From Ryuthela nishihirai (lineage: Eukaryota; Arthropoda; Arachnida; Araneae; Heptathelidae): a stretch of DNA of 64,000 nucleotides. Numbering within the stretch: the first letter of the stretch is position 1; every line of letters begins with the position of its first letter. The notes below the pieces were generated by a model, which was not told the DNA's origin, ran no database searches, and saw nothing but the letters and a program-made list of their open reading frames with translations. This document shows, piece after piece, positions 30,661 through 41,119 of the stretch. A program made the position numbers and the translations under genes. The DNA lies in NCBI GenBank assembly GCA_038380435.1, contig JAWZYU010000007.1:22733001-22797000 (forward strand). Direction: 5' to 3'.

Positions 30661-30848
30661 ACTACTCAAGCAGCTGTTTGTCACAAATGTCTGACAGCAG
30701 CTTGTCAGTATAATACGTCATAAAAAAGATCTGTGATAAATACGAGACCTCAGCAGAAGGAAGGAAATATCCATGCCTTTTCCAGAAGTCGAACCCGGGT
30801 CCCTTTAATCAGTAGTCAAGCACGCTAACCACTTGGCCACTGAGGCGG
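30661..30848 (-). mobile_element. SINE2 copy, diverged
   Basis: Plus-strand ACTCAAGCAGCTGTTTGTC, GAGACCTCAGCAGAAGG, CGAACCCGGGTCCC (B box in complement) and GCTAACCACTTGGCCAC (A box in complement). Full length from tail to head, with about 15-20% change by eye relative to younger copies. Confidence 0.88.
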
Positions 30849-31101
30849 TCAATGTTTATATGCACAGATATAAACATTACCTACCTGTCAAAATGTAATT
30901 ATCTATACTTAGCCCTCGAAGGACTGTTGGTTAATACGTTTCTACACATCAACAAAAAAAAAAAGAAATTCCCCAAACCAAACCCTCAGTTAAAAAAAAT
31001 TAAGAGTGACAAAAAAATTCCTGAGCAAAAGATGATCATCGGCAAAACACTGAAGATCAACCAAGTCTCGAAATGAATACAACAGTTAATCCTCGTCTCA
31101 A
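30849..31101. other. Unassigned stretch with A-rich tracts
   Basis: Poly-A near 30,951 and A-rich runs at 30,990-31,020. Possibly the tail side of the tRNA-like fragment that follows on the minus strand. Confidence 0.35.
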
Positions 31102-31162
31102 GCTAGATTCGAACCCACGCCAATAAAGCCAGCGCCTTCCGCGTTCGCCGTTATATACGGCA
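31102..31162 (-). mobile_element. tRNA-like fragment, possible third SINE head
   Basis: Minus strand gives AAGGCGCTGGCTTTATTGGC followed by GTGGGTTCGAATCTAG, a good B box after an anticodon-arm-like stretch. No A box or acceptor stem can be matched, so it is not a tRNA gene. A degraded tRNA-derived head is the likeliest reading, with the A-rich DNA to the left as its tail. Confidence 0.3.
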
Positions 31163-31189
31163 AAGGAATTTTTGAAGAAAATTAGTACC

Positions 31190-31521
31190 TAAAAACCCGG
31201 AAGGGTGGCGCTAGCATCAGTCGCTCTATACCGGCGCAGATCATCGACATGGTGGAGTACACTGCAGTGTTTTCTGGTTGCCATGGTTACGCGCCGGCAA
31301 TGAGGGCACCCTCCCAAATAATGCTGCACTGTCGGATTCGTCGTGCGCCGGCGGATCTTGCTGGAAGTCACCGCTAGAGTCTGTGACGTAGCCCAGGGTA
31401 CCCCCATCCTACTGGACCAAGACCAACATGCCTGCTGACTACTGAAGGGAGCAACTTTGGATGATAGCAGCTGAGATTGATCCTACTAAAACGACTGAAG
31501 AACAATGACAGGATTCTTAAG
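31190..31521 (+). promoter_or_regulatory. CpG-rich promoter and first-exon candidate
   Basis: A GC/CpG-rich island in AT-rich surroundings. It contains an ETS-like CCGGAAG (31,197-31,203), an RFX X-box-like GTTGCCATGGTTAC (31,277-31,290), and GCGCCGGC-type words near 31,291 and 31,344. It ends in a consensus splice donor, AAG followed by GTAAGC, at 31,521/31,522. Just before the donor, ATG ACA GGA TTC (from 31,505) has an A at -3 and would open a short coding exon; an upstream frame from 31,247 closes after about 43 codons. Such promoters drive housekeeping or ciliary genes in animals. No downstream exon was identified, so the gene or lncRNA is unproven. Confidence 0.4.
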
Positions 31522-34330
31522 GTAAGCCATCAAAAGGCAAATGCCTCAATCGTTGTGTAGGTATGCGTGAATTAAGAAAGCTGTGTGTCGGCGTTCGGTG
31601 TATTGTTTCGTTATATTGTCTACTTCCCTGACATTGTTTCTTAAGTACGCTCTAAGACAGTGTCGAGCCTGAGGTCGTTAATTACAGCTTTGCCCTGATA
31701 AAGAGCAGCATCAGTAGCTGGTTATCTCTTTACTTAGCTTAATAGCATCGCCGAAGAGACACACTTTCACTTCATAGGCTGTCTAGGAAAAGGTGGCAAG
31801 ATCTGTTTGAAACTTCTCTGCACTTTGTAAGTTTGTGTGCATATATTTATGTATAAGTCATGTAGTCGATTCTTCGCAAGTTTTCCCGTTTTTTTGTTTT
31901 TTGTTTTAATATTTGTGTTTTAAATCTGTTCTAAGAATGATCGCGGCGTGTCTGTTTTCTGTTTTTTAAAATCATAATAAAAAAAACTTTGAAATTAATG
32001 AAAGCAAACATCTTCTGAGTCAGAATCTTTATGTAGTAATATTGTTTAAGATACGATGCAGTGAATTTTATTAGCCATTTAAAATGGTTAATTTTATGTA
32101 CTCTTTATTTATTTATGTATACAGAACTGTCAAAATAAAAGTGGCAACTACAGTTGCTTAATTAAAGAGAGGGTTCATTTATTAATGAAAAAAATATATT
32201 GAATTTAATAAAGAGATACTGAAATATTATATTAACCTATAATATATATAAAATGTTATATATATATATATCATCTACATAATGCACATGATACAATTAT
32301 CTTTCATTACTTAAGTTATATTAAGTTATATGTTTGTACAGCATAAATTAGAATTTAAAGATTTTTTGAATCACTAGTATTAGAACAACTGATAAAAATG
32401 TTTTAGAATCACTAGTATAAGAACAACTGATAAACATTTTGTGAAATTAAATCATATTAATATAAAAATAAATTAGAATTTTTTCTTATTCCTAAACATT
32501 ACTTCAAACATTTTTAAGAGAATCTATGTTTTTGCAGTCCAGATGAAAACCCAGAATATTTTGCAGATTAATTTACACGACATATGTACTGAGTAAGACA
32601 GGATTTCTTATAACTTATTACACTGAAACGTAAGACTAATAAGTGAGACTATTACCTTCTTTATGAGCTACTGAGTAATCCCTCATTGAATTATGAAACC
32701 TTTGAACGGGAATTAGGAAAGAAGTTTTCTGCGTATATGTGGGTCAAATACATATAAAAAGCAGGAATTTTTCGAATTTTGAAACAATCAATAATATATT
32801 AGCTAATAAATCTATGATAATACTTTATAAAATATATGATAATAAATAAAACTTTAATAAATATATGATTTTATTTTATCAAATATTCATATCCCTTATG
32901 CATATACTTTCGTAATTGCAACATTTATTTGAGCAGTTATTTGTTTCAGAATAGATAATTTTTTAAAATCATGATTGGATAGAGAAAATTATTTTCTGAA
33001 TTCCTAAAGAATATTTTACAATATGGCACTAAGATTTCTGCAGAATTATAATTTTCGTTTTAGAGTAAAAATTAGATACCGGCTGCAATGAACGATTGTT
33101 AAAGTAAAATATTGTCATTCAAGAATCGACAGTAATTACTAGAATATTTATAGATAGGAGCGATAAAAAAATAAAATCTTCTAAGTTAAAAATACTATTA
33201 AAATATTGTGATAATGTTATTACTTACGATTTGTAATTATATTTCAAACTATGGAATTTTATTTATACGCTTTGTATCAATCACTCACAAATAATAGCCC
33301 AGTAATACATTAATTTCTTATGAAAAATATTAGACTAAAAGTAAAGAGCACAATCAAACCTTGTTGTTTCAAATATATTCATTAATTCCGAAAGGTACTG
33401 AAGCTGGGATATTGAACAGCAGTTTTGCTATTCATAAAATGGTTATCAAAATTTTATAAAATATAGCAAATAAATGTTAAATCCAATTTTTTCCTAAAAT
33501 TCATAAATATTTTTACAAGTTTGCTTAATAATTGCTTTAATTCTTGTTTTAATTTTTGTAGAAAACTTTCATGGTGAAGGAAGTTATCTATGATTTAATT
33601 TCCATAAAAAGTCACTTGCTATTTTCTGAATCTGGCATAATTAAGATTTTGCCAGATTATTACTCAGGTTTGAACCTGACATCCCTCTTTATAGTGTACT
33701 AAAGACCATTTTACAAAAAAGGAAACATTAACTTAGGCATTAGATTAATTTCACATTGAATTTTATAATATATTTTGAAAATAGACTACACATGTGAGAA
33801 TTGGTATAATAATTATAATAAATATGACAAAAAATTAGAAATAAAATGCGGCAAAATAATATCAGAAGTAAGTAAATAATAATAATTACTATTTTAAATT
33901 TACCAATTATTAAAAGGACAAAGTTAAAAAAATTGGTAAAATAAATACGAAAACAATTAATGCCCAAGAGTAAAGTAGAATAATTAATATGATATAATAC
34001 ATGACAAAAATAAGTTGAATATTAATACCTAACAAAGTATAAGGGAAATAATGCAAATCAAAGTATTAAACAGCATAATTTGTCTGAAACTAAAGTAAAT
34101 TGCATTACATCGTACGAATAACAACGTCGAAATATCGATACAAAATTTGACTAACTCTTTTCCACTTGTATAATATAGAAATGATTACTACTGAATTAAA
34201 AACCCCACACAATTATAATTTCATTGCCATCGAATATAATTAACATTGAATTCAATATTAAGTTTAATAAATTAGCATATGCAAGAAGAATAAAAAAACT
34301 TCTAAAATTTTAATTTTTGAAAGCCAGTTT
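31522..34330. other. AT-rich unassigned stretch (possible intron)
   Basis: Very AT-rich, no open frame with recognisable content, and no array. If the 31.2-kb promoter candidate is real this would be its first intron. A near repeat of TAGAATCACTAGTATAAGAAC occurs near 32,375 and 32,405. Confidence 0.45.
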
Positions 34331-35459
34331 TTTTACTCTCGGTTTTGTAGAAACCCATGGTGTTATATTCTTATCAGTAAATTTATTCAGTACCGTCATA
34401 TTCATATGTCATTGGGATATATCTGTATGGTAGTACAATTATTAACAGTACATCTACTCTCATATTATAATTTAATTACAAATTTTAATACTGTTACAAT
34501 ATAATTTTAATCAGAACGTTTGAATTGTATAACTACTATCCAATGTTAAACCATAATTTTTTCGGTATATTTGGCTAGTATAAGTGTTCCAAGAAGAGAG
34601 GAGAACTTCTCTGAGGTGTTAGAACAAAACGTTTCATGAGTACATTTGACTGCAGCGATATGTCAGCAGGACATCTATTTTCTGACGATATAATTTTTAT
34701 TAGTACATTTGTCTACCGTAATGTAACTACGACAGTAGTATATCCACTCTTCTGTATTATACTAAAATATTTATCAATACATTTGGGTGTGATGATATAA
34801 CTCTCATCAGTGAATCTACACTCAGCGCTCACTTTATTAGGTAGAGTTCCATGTTATGTCAGTAGTAACTCAGAGACAGCATTCAGTAATTCTTTACATA
34901 ACTTTTTTTTTGGGGGGGGAAAATAAATGTGACTGAAGATAATTTAAATATCTCAGTTAGTTTTATTTTAATCTCAGTTTTCAACAATATTCGTTCGTAT
35001 TACCTGTAAGACTATCAATTATAGAGAGTTACGGATTTAGAATATATTTATCAATAAACAATTCCAGTTCAAATAATTGCTCTGAAAGGTTAATTAAAAC
35101 AAGTTAAACCAAAAGCAATAGCCGTTATACAAAATTTTATTCACACGCGTAAGAGTGCATATAGCGGAATTAGTAGGAATTAGTTAGCGTAATAATTATG
35201 TTAATGTTCGCCAGTGTTGAATGATTTTTCAGAAAAAATCAACTTTCTAAATGTTCAGCTTCCATAACTCCTCAACTGCTGAACGCATGGCGTTAAAAAC
35301 AAGATTTAAATAAATTTGATTGAGATATTTAAATTAACTTCAGTCACATTTTTTTATCGAAAGCATATTTAAGAAGTTATTGACTTCTTCTACTATATTG
35401 TTGACATAATATGTAACTGTAATCAAGTGAATAATGAGTGTATTCTTCAAAAATAAAAA
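34331..35459 (+). repeat. Degenerate tandem repeat with CATCAGTACATTTG words (first block)
   Basis: Phrases such as ATCAGTACATTTGACTGCAG and GATATAACTCTCATCAG recur irregularly every ~35-60 bp from about 34,370 to 34,830, then fade. It resumes after the SINE2 at 35,460. Confidence 0.5.
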
Positions 35460-35659
35460 ATAAATAATAAATACCCCCTCAAGCAGCTGCTTGCCACAGA
35501 GGTCTGACAGGAGCCTGTCAGTCTCTGTGGCAAGCAGTCTGTGGCAGGAGTCTGAGAGGATGGCAGGACCTCAGCAGAAAAACGACACACACATCCATGC
35601 CTAATCCAGGTCCCTTAGATCAGTAGCCAAGCGTGCTAACCGCTCGGCCACGGGACGGC
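35460..35659 (-). mobile_element. SINE2 copy with snapback inverted segment
   Basis: Tail and head are normal, but the middle holds an extra inverted copy of the tail: CTGCTTGCCACAGAG at 35,487-35,501 and its complement at 35,523-35,537, with a family-wide stem CTGACAGG/CCTGTCAG (35,504-35,521) between them. The usual TTTATATGCC segment is replaced. The B box is shortened by deletion. Confidence 0.9.
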
Positions 35660-36360
35660 AACATTTCACAAAATAACTACTGTCAGTATATTTGGTTGCA
35701 ATTGCACAACTGTCATCAGCATCATCGACTGTTGTACAAATATTATCAGTATAATAGCAGCGATTGTATAATTGTAATCAAAACGTCTACTTTCTGATGT
35801 TCTACTATAGTTTTTATCATCACATTTGATTGCTCCCATACAATAATTTTATGTCAGCACATAAGTCCACGATGCATAACTTCCATCAGTACATCTAGTC
35901 TCCAATATTGTAGAATTACTTTTTATGAATACATTTGAATGCGATGGTTAATATGATCAGTATGCTTATATCTCAGTTATTTTCTCTAACGCAGGGGTTC
36001 TCAACGTGGGGTAGGCGGTAAAATTTTTGTGGTACGCCGTGAGATCTCAAAAGTCGCCAGATATAGTAACAAAGTCTCTAAGTTGCCATTATTATACTAT
36101 AACTATAGTTTTATCTATCTGTATAAGGGGTACGCCAGTTAGATACACTTTTCGCAGGGGGTACGTGAAGCATAAAAGGTTGAGAACCACTGCTCTAACG
36201 TTTACAATGTAATATTTGTCGTCACATTTGAATGCAGTGGTATAATTGTCAACAATACTGTAAAGTTTATCATTATATTTGACTACGATAGAATAACAGT
36301 CATCAGTGCATCCGCTTTCACATATTGTAGTGTGATTTTTATCGGTCCATTAGACTGCAG
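35660..36360 (+). repeat. Degenerate CATCAGTACATTTG tandem repeat (second block)
   Basis: Continuation of the array at 34.3 kb (for example TCAGTATATTTGGTTGC, TCAGCACATAAGTCC, CATCAGTACATCTAG), split by SINE2 and carrying the hAT MITE at 35,992. Confidence 0.55.
35992..36192. mobile_element. hAT-type MITE, 201 bp, with perfect 8-bp TSD
   Basis: Terminal inverted repeats CAGGGGTTCTCAAC and, in complement on the right, CAGTGGTTCTCAAC (13 of 14 match). The subterminal GGGGTACG words also face each other. The 8-bp duplication CTCTAACG at 35,984-35,991 and 36,193-36,200 is the diagnostic hAT target length. There is no transposase frame, so it is non-autonomous and would need a hAT transposase in trans. 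Confidence 0.93.
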
Positions 36361-36711
36361 GTATATGACAAGTTGTGTGCTGCCAATTTGTAAACGAGGG
36401 GTAATTCAAGACGAGTCTATGTAATTCAAGAACGAATATTTTCATAAAATGCAAAATTGTTTTCAAATTTATAAAAGAGACATTTATTCAAAGAACAATC
36501 TCACAAATTAGAAATATGTAAACTCTGAAAATAGGCAAAAATTCCATTTTGAAAAATGTGAACAATTGGTTTTTGTCGAGAAGGTTCCATGCAGCAAGCA
36601 TATTCTCTGACAGTTCTTCAAAGGTTATGAGATGAACCCAAATGTCAGTTGTTAAATGATGCTGCTGGTTCCTAGTCATAACAAAACGTTCTACACCCTA
36701 ATTTGCCAAAG

Positions 36712-37001
36712 GGTTGGGTTGGGTTGTTTTACCTCTGAGCGGCACTTTTTTGCGCACCATGGGCTAAATGGCCAGGTCACATGGACCCCGAAGGCTCAGA
36801 GAAGGTTGGGGGAGGGGACCCACTGGAACAGCTGTTGGGAGACAGATGGTAGCCTCCCGTCAAGGGCATCCAGCGTGTTCTTTAACGTGCACAGGGCATG
36901 GCTCTCCCGCACAGGGGGCCACGGCTTAACGTCCCATCCGACGGACGGCGGCCTTTCCAAGCCCATCGGTGTCCCCTACTGACCGTGGGCAGGGCGGGGA
37001 A
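36712..37001 (-). mobile_element. SINE1, head-truncated copy
   Basis: The plus strand runs from the inverted tail to GCAGGGCGGGGAA and stops, so the tRNA-like head is missing. TSD TAATTTGCCAAAG at 36,699-36,711 and 37,002-37,014 (13 bp). The truncation point is within a few bases of that in the copy at 1,459. Confidence 0.95.
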
Positions 37002-37014
37002 TAATTTGCCAAAG

Positions 37015-38123
37015 ACTTGCCTATTATATACTTATCAATGCTTAAAATAATCTTTTAAATTTTATCAATTTTTTTCAACAAGGGAGCTCAGATAATCTCT
37101 AAAAACTTAACAAGGATAACGCGCGCCTTCCCTTCTCCTGAGCTTCCTCCACCATACCCCTGTCTATAACTGTCATTAGTATATCTGCATGCCGATGTAG
37201 TAGAGTAATTTTAATAAATGCATTTGCATAATTCAGTAGCTGTACAGAAGATATATATATTATAGTTTATGACTATTTACAGTACAACTAACACTCCGAT
37301 TTTATAAATTTTGTCAATAACATTTTTTCATCCGTTAAAATTCTTACGAGTAGCCTTGTTATCATATACTGTTAAGTGTTAAGATTTCTCAAGACTCTAA
37401 AAGATCTTGGAAGCCTTCCTGTTTCATTTGTTCAGAATTTCCGTTTTGAAAGTGAGATTTAAAATAATAAATGTACAAGTGTAAATTTTCTTACAAATTG
37501 GATTTGGAATATTTAGCACATTCGGCTTTTCATCCCAGTATTTAACAAAAGTTTTTTATTAATTTATACTGTTCTAGAAAATCGAATATTTTCTACTATG
37601 ACTGATGATGAATAGTTTTTACTATCAATAAACGAAATACTTGACATCGCATTTTAATGCCCCTAGAATGTTCAATGAAGTGAAATAAATGCTGCAATTT
37701 TAAAGCGCGAATTTTTCATAAAAAATAATTACTTAAATTTCCCTCTACCGAATTTTATTATATTACTGATAAGAGGACTCTATGATATCTTAACATAACT
37801 GAATCATAAAAATTATAAACTAAAATAATCATACAAATAAGTTTAAAAAACGTCAAACTGTAAATCTAAATAAGAGATAGTTACAAATGAGTCTAACGAC
37901 ATTAAAAATTCTTTATAAAAAGCCCATATACTGACATTGAACAAATTATGCATTTTTGAAAAACTAAATTCGAAAGCTTGTCCCACACCTTATAAGTGTT
38001 AGTACGAAAACTGATATACTCTTTATATTTCCATATTGACGTAAGGATATTCTTTGATAAAAAGCTGGAAGGAAGATAGACTGGGTAGTACTAGCTCAAA
38101 ATCATGCCCCCCCCCCCAAGTAC
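37015..38123. other. AT-rich unassigned stretch
   Basis: No gene or array recognised. A poly-C run precedes the palindrome at about 38,107-38,117. Confidence 0.5.
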
Positions 38124-38291
38124 AAAAATATCTGGCAACGATTTTTTAGAAATTAGTGATCTGGCAACCTTCGTGTCACGTGACACGAAGGTTACCAGAT
38201 CACTAATTTCTAAAAAAACGTTGCCAGATATTTTTTCTGAATTCTGTAATCAACCACCTTTTTTTTTTTACTTTTTTGAGCGACTGTACAT
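38124..38291. mobile_element. Foldback MITE with 112-bp near-perfect palindrome
   Basis: Arms 38,124-38,179 and 38,180-38,235 pair at 54 of 56 positions around the centre TCACGTGA. The right flank continues as in the copy at 25,745 to ACTTTTTTGAGCGACTGTA, a Tc1-like terminal repeat next to TA. No left terminal repeat was found beyond the left arm. Likely a non-autonomous Tc1/mariner derivative. Confidence 0.85.
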
Positions 38292-38328
38292 ACCATCATA
38301 ACTGTGGAAAAAGTCATATATATATATA

Positions 38329-38389
38329 CAGGCCCGGATCTGAAACAATCGAGGGCGCGGGCATGCCCTTCTCCCTAAATCCGGCTCTG
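38329..38389. mobile_element. Possible tiny MITE with CAG(G/A)GCCGGAT-like ends
   Basis: The left end CAGGCCCGGATCTG and the right end in complement CAGAGCCGGATTTA match at about 10 of 14 positions. Single related ends occur at 2,048 and 38,909. No clear TSD. Confidence 0.35.
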
Positions 38390-38395
38390 TGTATG

Positions 38396-38690
38396 TATGT
38401 ACCTACACAATTGTAGCAAAATCCATATACATACCTACATAGCTGCGAAAAACTTCATATACCTACCGTAACAACTGTAGAAAAATTCATATACATATCT
38501 TCAGAACTGTGACAAAAAAACCACATACACATATTCACAACTAGTGGCAAAATCTATATACTAATGGCAACTGTGACAAATCAATATAGGTACCTTCACA
38601 ACTGTACCCAAAATCGATATGCATACTTTTACAACAGTGGCAAATATCTGCGTACATATCTTCATAATTGTGACAAAATCCATACACACA
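38396..38690 (+). repeat. Degenerate ~36-bp tandem repeat
   Basis: AAAATCCATATACATACC plus TACATAGCTGCGA-type units, about eight copies, drifting. Confidence 0.7.
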
Positions 38691-39196
38691 CTCAAGCCTT
38701 GATCTAGAGTGTGAAAGCAAAGGAGCCATTATCGCCTTCCCTTTAAGAATACTAGTATGAAGGCGAAAACACTTAAAATATATCTGTATTACACGCATTT
38801 TTCAGGAAATTTTCAAAGACCCTGAAATGCAGAGACAACACATCTGCTGGAATGGCGATTGTTATACTTTGTATCTATTGACTGAGAGTTATGAAGGTTG
38901 CTTATAATCAGGGCCGAATCTAGGGGGAGGAGCATGAAGGACACGCCGTCCCATCCCTTTGAGAATGCTAATAATGATAATGGAAGCAAAATTATTAAAA
39001 TTTCACATATTTCACGCATTTTCAAACACCTCTAAAACAGAAAGGGAAACATCATGCTCTAAATGGAAATTCAGTCCCTTCCTCCCCACCCCCTAAATTT
39101 TTTTATTGATCCCTGCCTGCTTATAACTATTGTATCAATTAAAGCCTAACACACCAGTATGTTGTGCTGAAACCGTATTCGAGTGTTCCGATTATT
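38691..39196. other. Unassigned stretch
   Basis: Contains one isolated CAGGGCCGAATCTAGGGGG end-like motif at 38,909 and a pyrimidine-rich part near 39,075. No gene. Confidence 0.45.
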
Positions 39197-39208
39197 CTGC
39201 TACTTAGG

Positions 39209-39596
39209 GGGACGGGGGTGGCTCAGTCGGTAGCGCGCCAGGCTCGTAATCTGTAGTTCCCAGGTTCGAGTCCCAGCTGGGTCAGCGTTGAGATTTATCT
39301 TCGCAAAATTCCCCGCCCTGCCCACGGTCAGTAGGGGACACCGATGGGCTTCGAAAGGCCGCCGTCCGTCCGATGGGACGTTAAGCCGTGGCCCCGTGTG
39401 CGGGAGAGCCATACCCTGTGCACGTTAAAGAACACGCTGGATGGCCTTGACGGGAGGCTACCATCTGTCTCCCAACAGCTGTTCCAGTGGGTCCCCTCCC
39501 CCAACCTTCTCTGAGCCTTCAGGGTCCATGTGACCTGGCCATTTAGCCCATGGTGTGCAAAAAAGTGCCGCTCAGAGGTAGAACAACCCAACCCAA
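39209..39596 (+). mobile_element. SINE1, full-length young copy
   Basis: Complete head (TGGCTCAGTCGG, GGTTCGAGTCCC), body and tail AACAACCCAACCCAA. TSD CTGCTACTTAGG at 39,197-39,208 and 39,597-39,608 (12 bp). Its antisense carries the family's 87-codon frame (39,328-39,591). Confidence 0.97.
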
Positions 39597-39849
39597 CTGC
39601 TACTTAGGTCTTAACACAAAAAATACAAGGATTTGTCACTAGGATACCCATTATACCGATGGGTACCCATGCTACCCCCAACTCCTCACCTAAATAGTAT
39701 TCGGTTCCCATTAACATCAGTTTGCGTTTGATTAATATTATTTAAATATTTTGCCAGATTTCTGAAGCATATAAAACTGATATTGCTTGAAAAATTATTA
39801 AATTTTGTCGATAATTCTTTCTTTCAAAGAATATCTCTCCTTGTTCGTG

Positions 39850-40570
39850 TTATCGCGAATTTTTGCTGAAGGAGAGACCTGTAAATGAAATATGGATGAA
39901 AATTAATAAAATTATATAATGAAAATTGGTAATGAATTAGGTAACTTGTTAGTAAAGGTGAATCTTAGCAATAAAGTGGAAAACTTAGAGAAATAGGGAT
40001 TTTTTGGTAACAAAGTAGGAATTTTTTAGTGGAATATGGAACTGGTAATGGACATAGGGCACTTGATGGTAAACTTAAATTTTAGCAGTAAAATGGAAAC
40101 TTAGGGGGAAAATTGATTTTGATAATAAAATAGGAAACTTGTTTGGGAAATACAGAACTTAATAAGGAAGTATGAAACTTCTTTTAGCGAAGTTATTATT
40201 ATTTACATGTTATATTAAAGTTAATTATTTACATGGTAATTAAGTAAGGAATTTGGTAACAAAGTTTAAAACTTGCTAATGAAATATGGAATTTAGCCAA
40301 AAAATTAAAGCTCTTTAGTCTGATATTGAACTTGCAGAAAGGTAGAAACATACCAGCAACGAATAAATCTTGGTAAAAATTTAAACACTTGATAATGATG
40401 TATAGAACTTGGTAAGAAAGCTTGATAGTGAAGTATAGAATTGCGTAATAAGATGATATTTGTTTCTGAAATATGAAAGTTGGTAATGAAGTAGAAAACA
40501 TCTTAGTAAAGTATGTAAATCGGTAATAAAATGCGAAATTTGGAAGTGAAATCTGGAACTTTTCAAACAA
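39850..40570 (+). repeat. Degenerate ~28-30-bp tandem repeat
   Basis: GGTAATGAAGTAGAAAAC and AACTTAGTAATAAAGT-type words recur throughout; sequence drift is high. Short minus-strand frames are translations of this repeat. Confidence 0.7.
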
Positions 40571-41119
40571 ATTACTGGACGTGGAGACAATTGCAATTCA
40601 TTGTATGGAACGTGTAATAACACAGGAGGCTTCTGTGTTTCATAGATTTCACCAACATTGGAGGATTTCCTCGTCAAAACAGGCTTATTAAATTAATAAG
40701 ACTAGTCTAATTTTGATTATTAGTGTATGCAGTGTTAATTTAGCAACAAAGTCGAACACTTAGTAATACAACAGATTTAGTGATTCGTGAATAATAAATT
40801 TCTGAAATTTCTGATATTATTGCGCATTCTACCCTTTCAACAAACTGCGTTATAAAAGATGTTATATAATAATTTTTGTAAATGAATTAGCAATGCTCAT
40901 AAAATTTGAATTTCACCTAAAGATAAATTTGAATTTAATCTGGGATAATTCAGCAAATTATGGACAGTAAGTTGAATAACTCCAGAACACTGTTTTTAAA
41001 ATTTTCAATTTAATAGTTCATTTGATATTAAATATTATTAATTGGCATAAGTTGTTAAAGGCATAGTCTCTCTGAAACAGGATACAGATATTCTAACCGC
41101 TGTACCTATTAATGATCAG
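40571..41119. other. AT-rich unassigned stretch
   Basis: Nothing recognised before LINE copy C. Confidence 0.5.

Noticed and set aside
36027..36212. Small frame across the hAT MITE
   Set aside because: Lies wholly over a 201-bp non-autonomous element and its TSD; chance frame.
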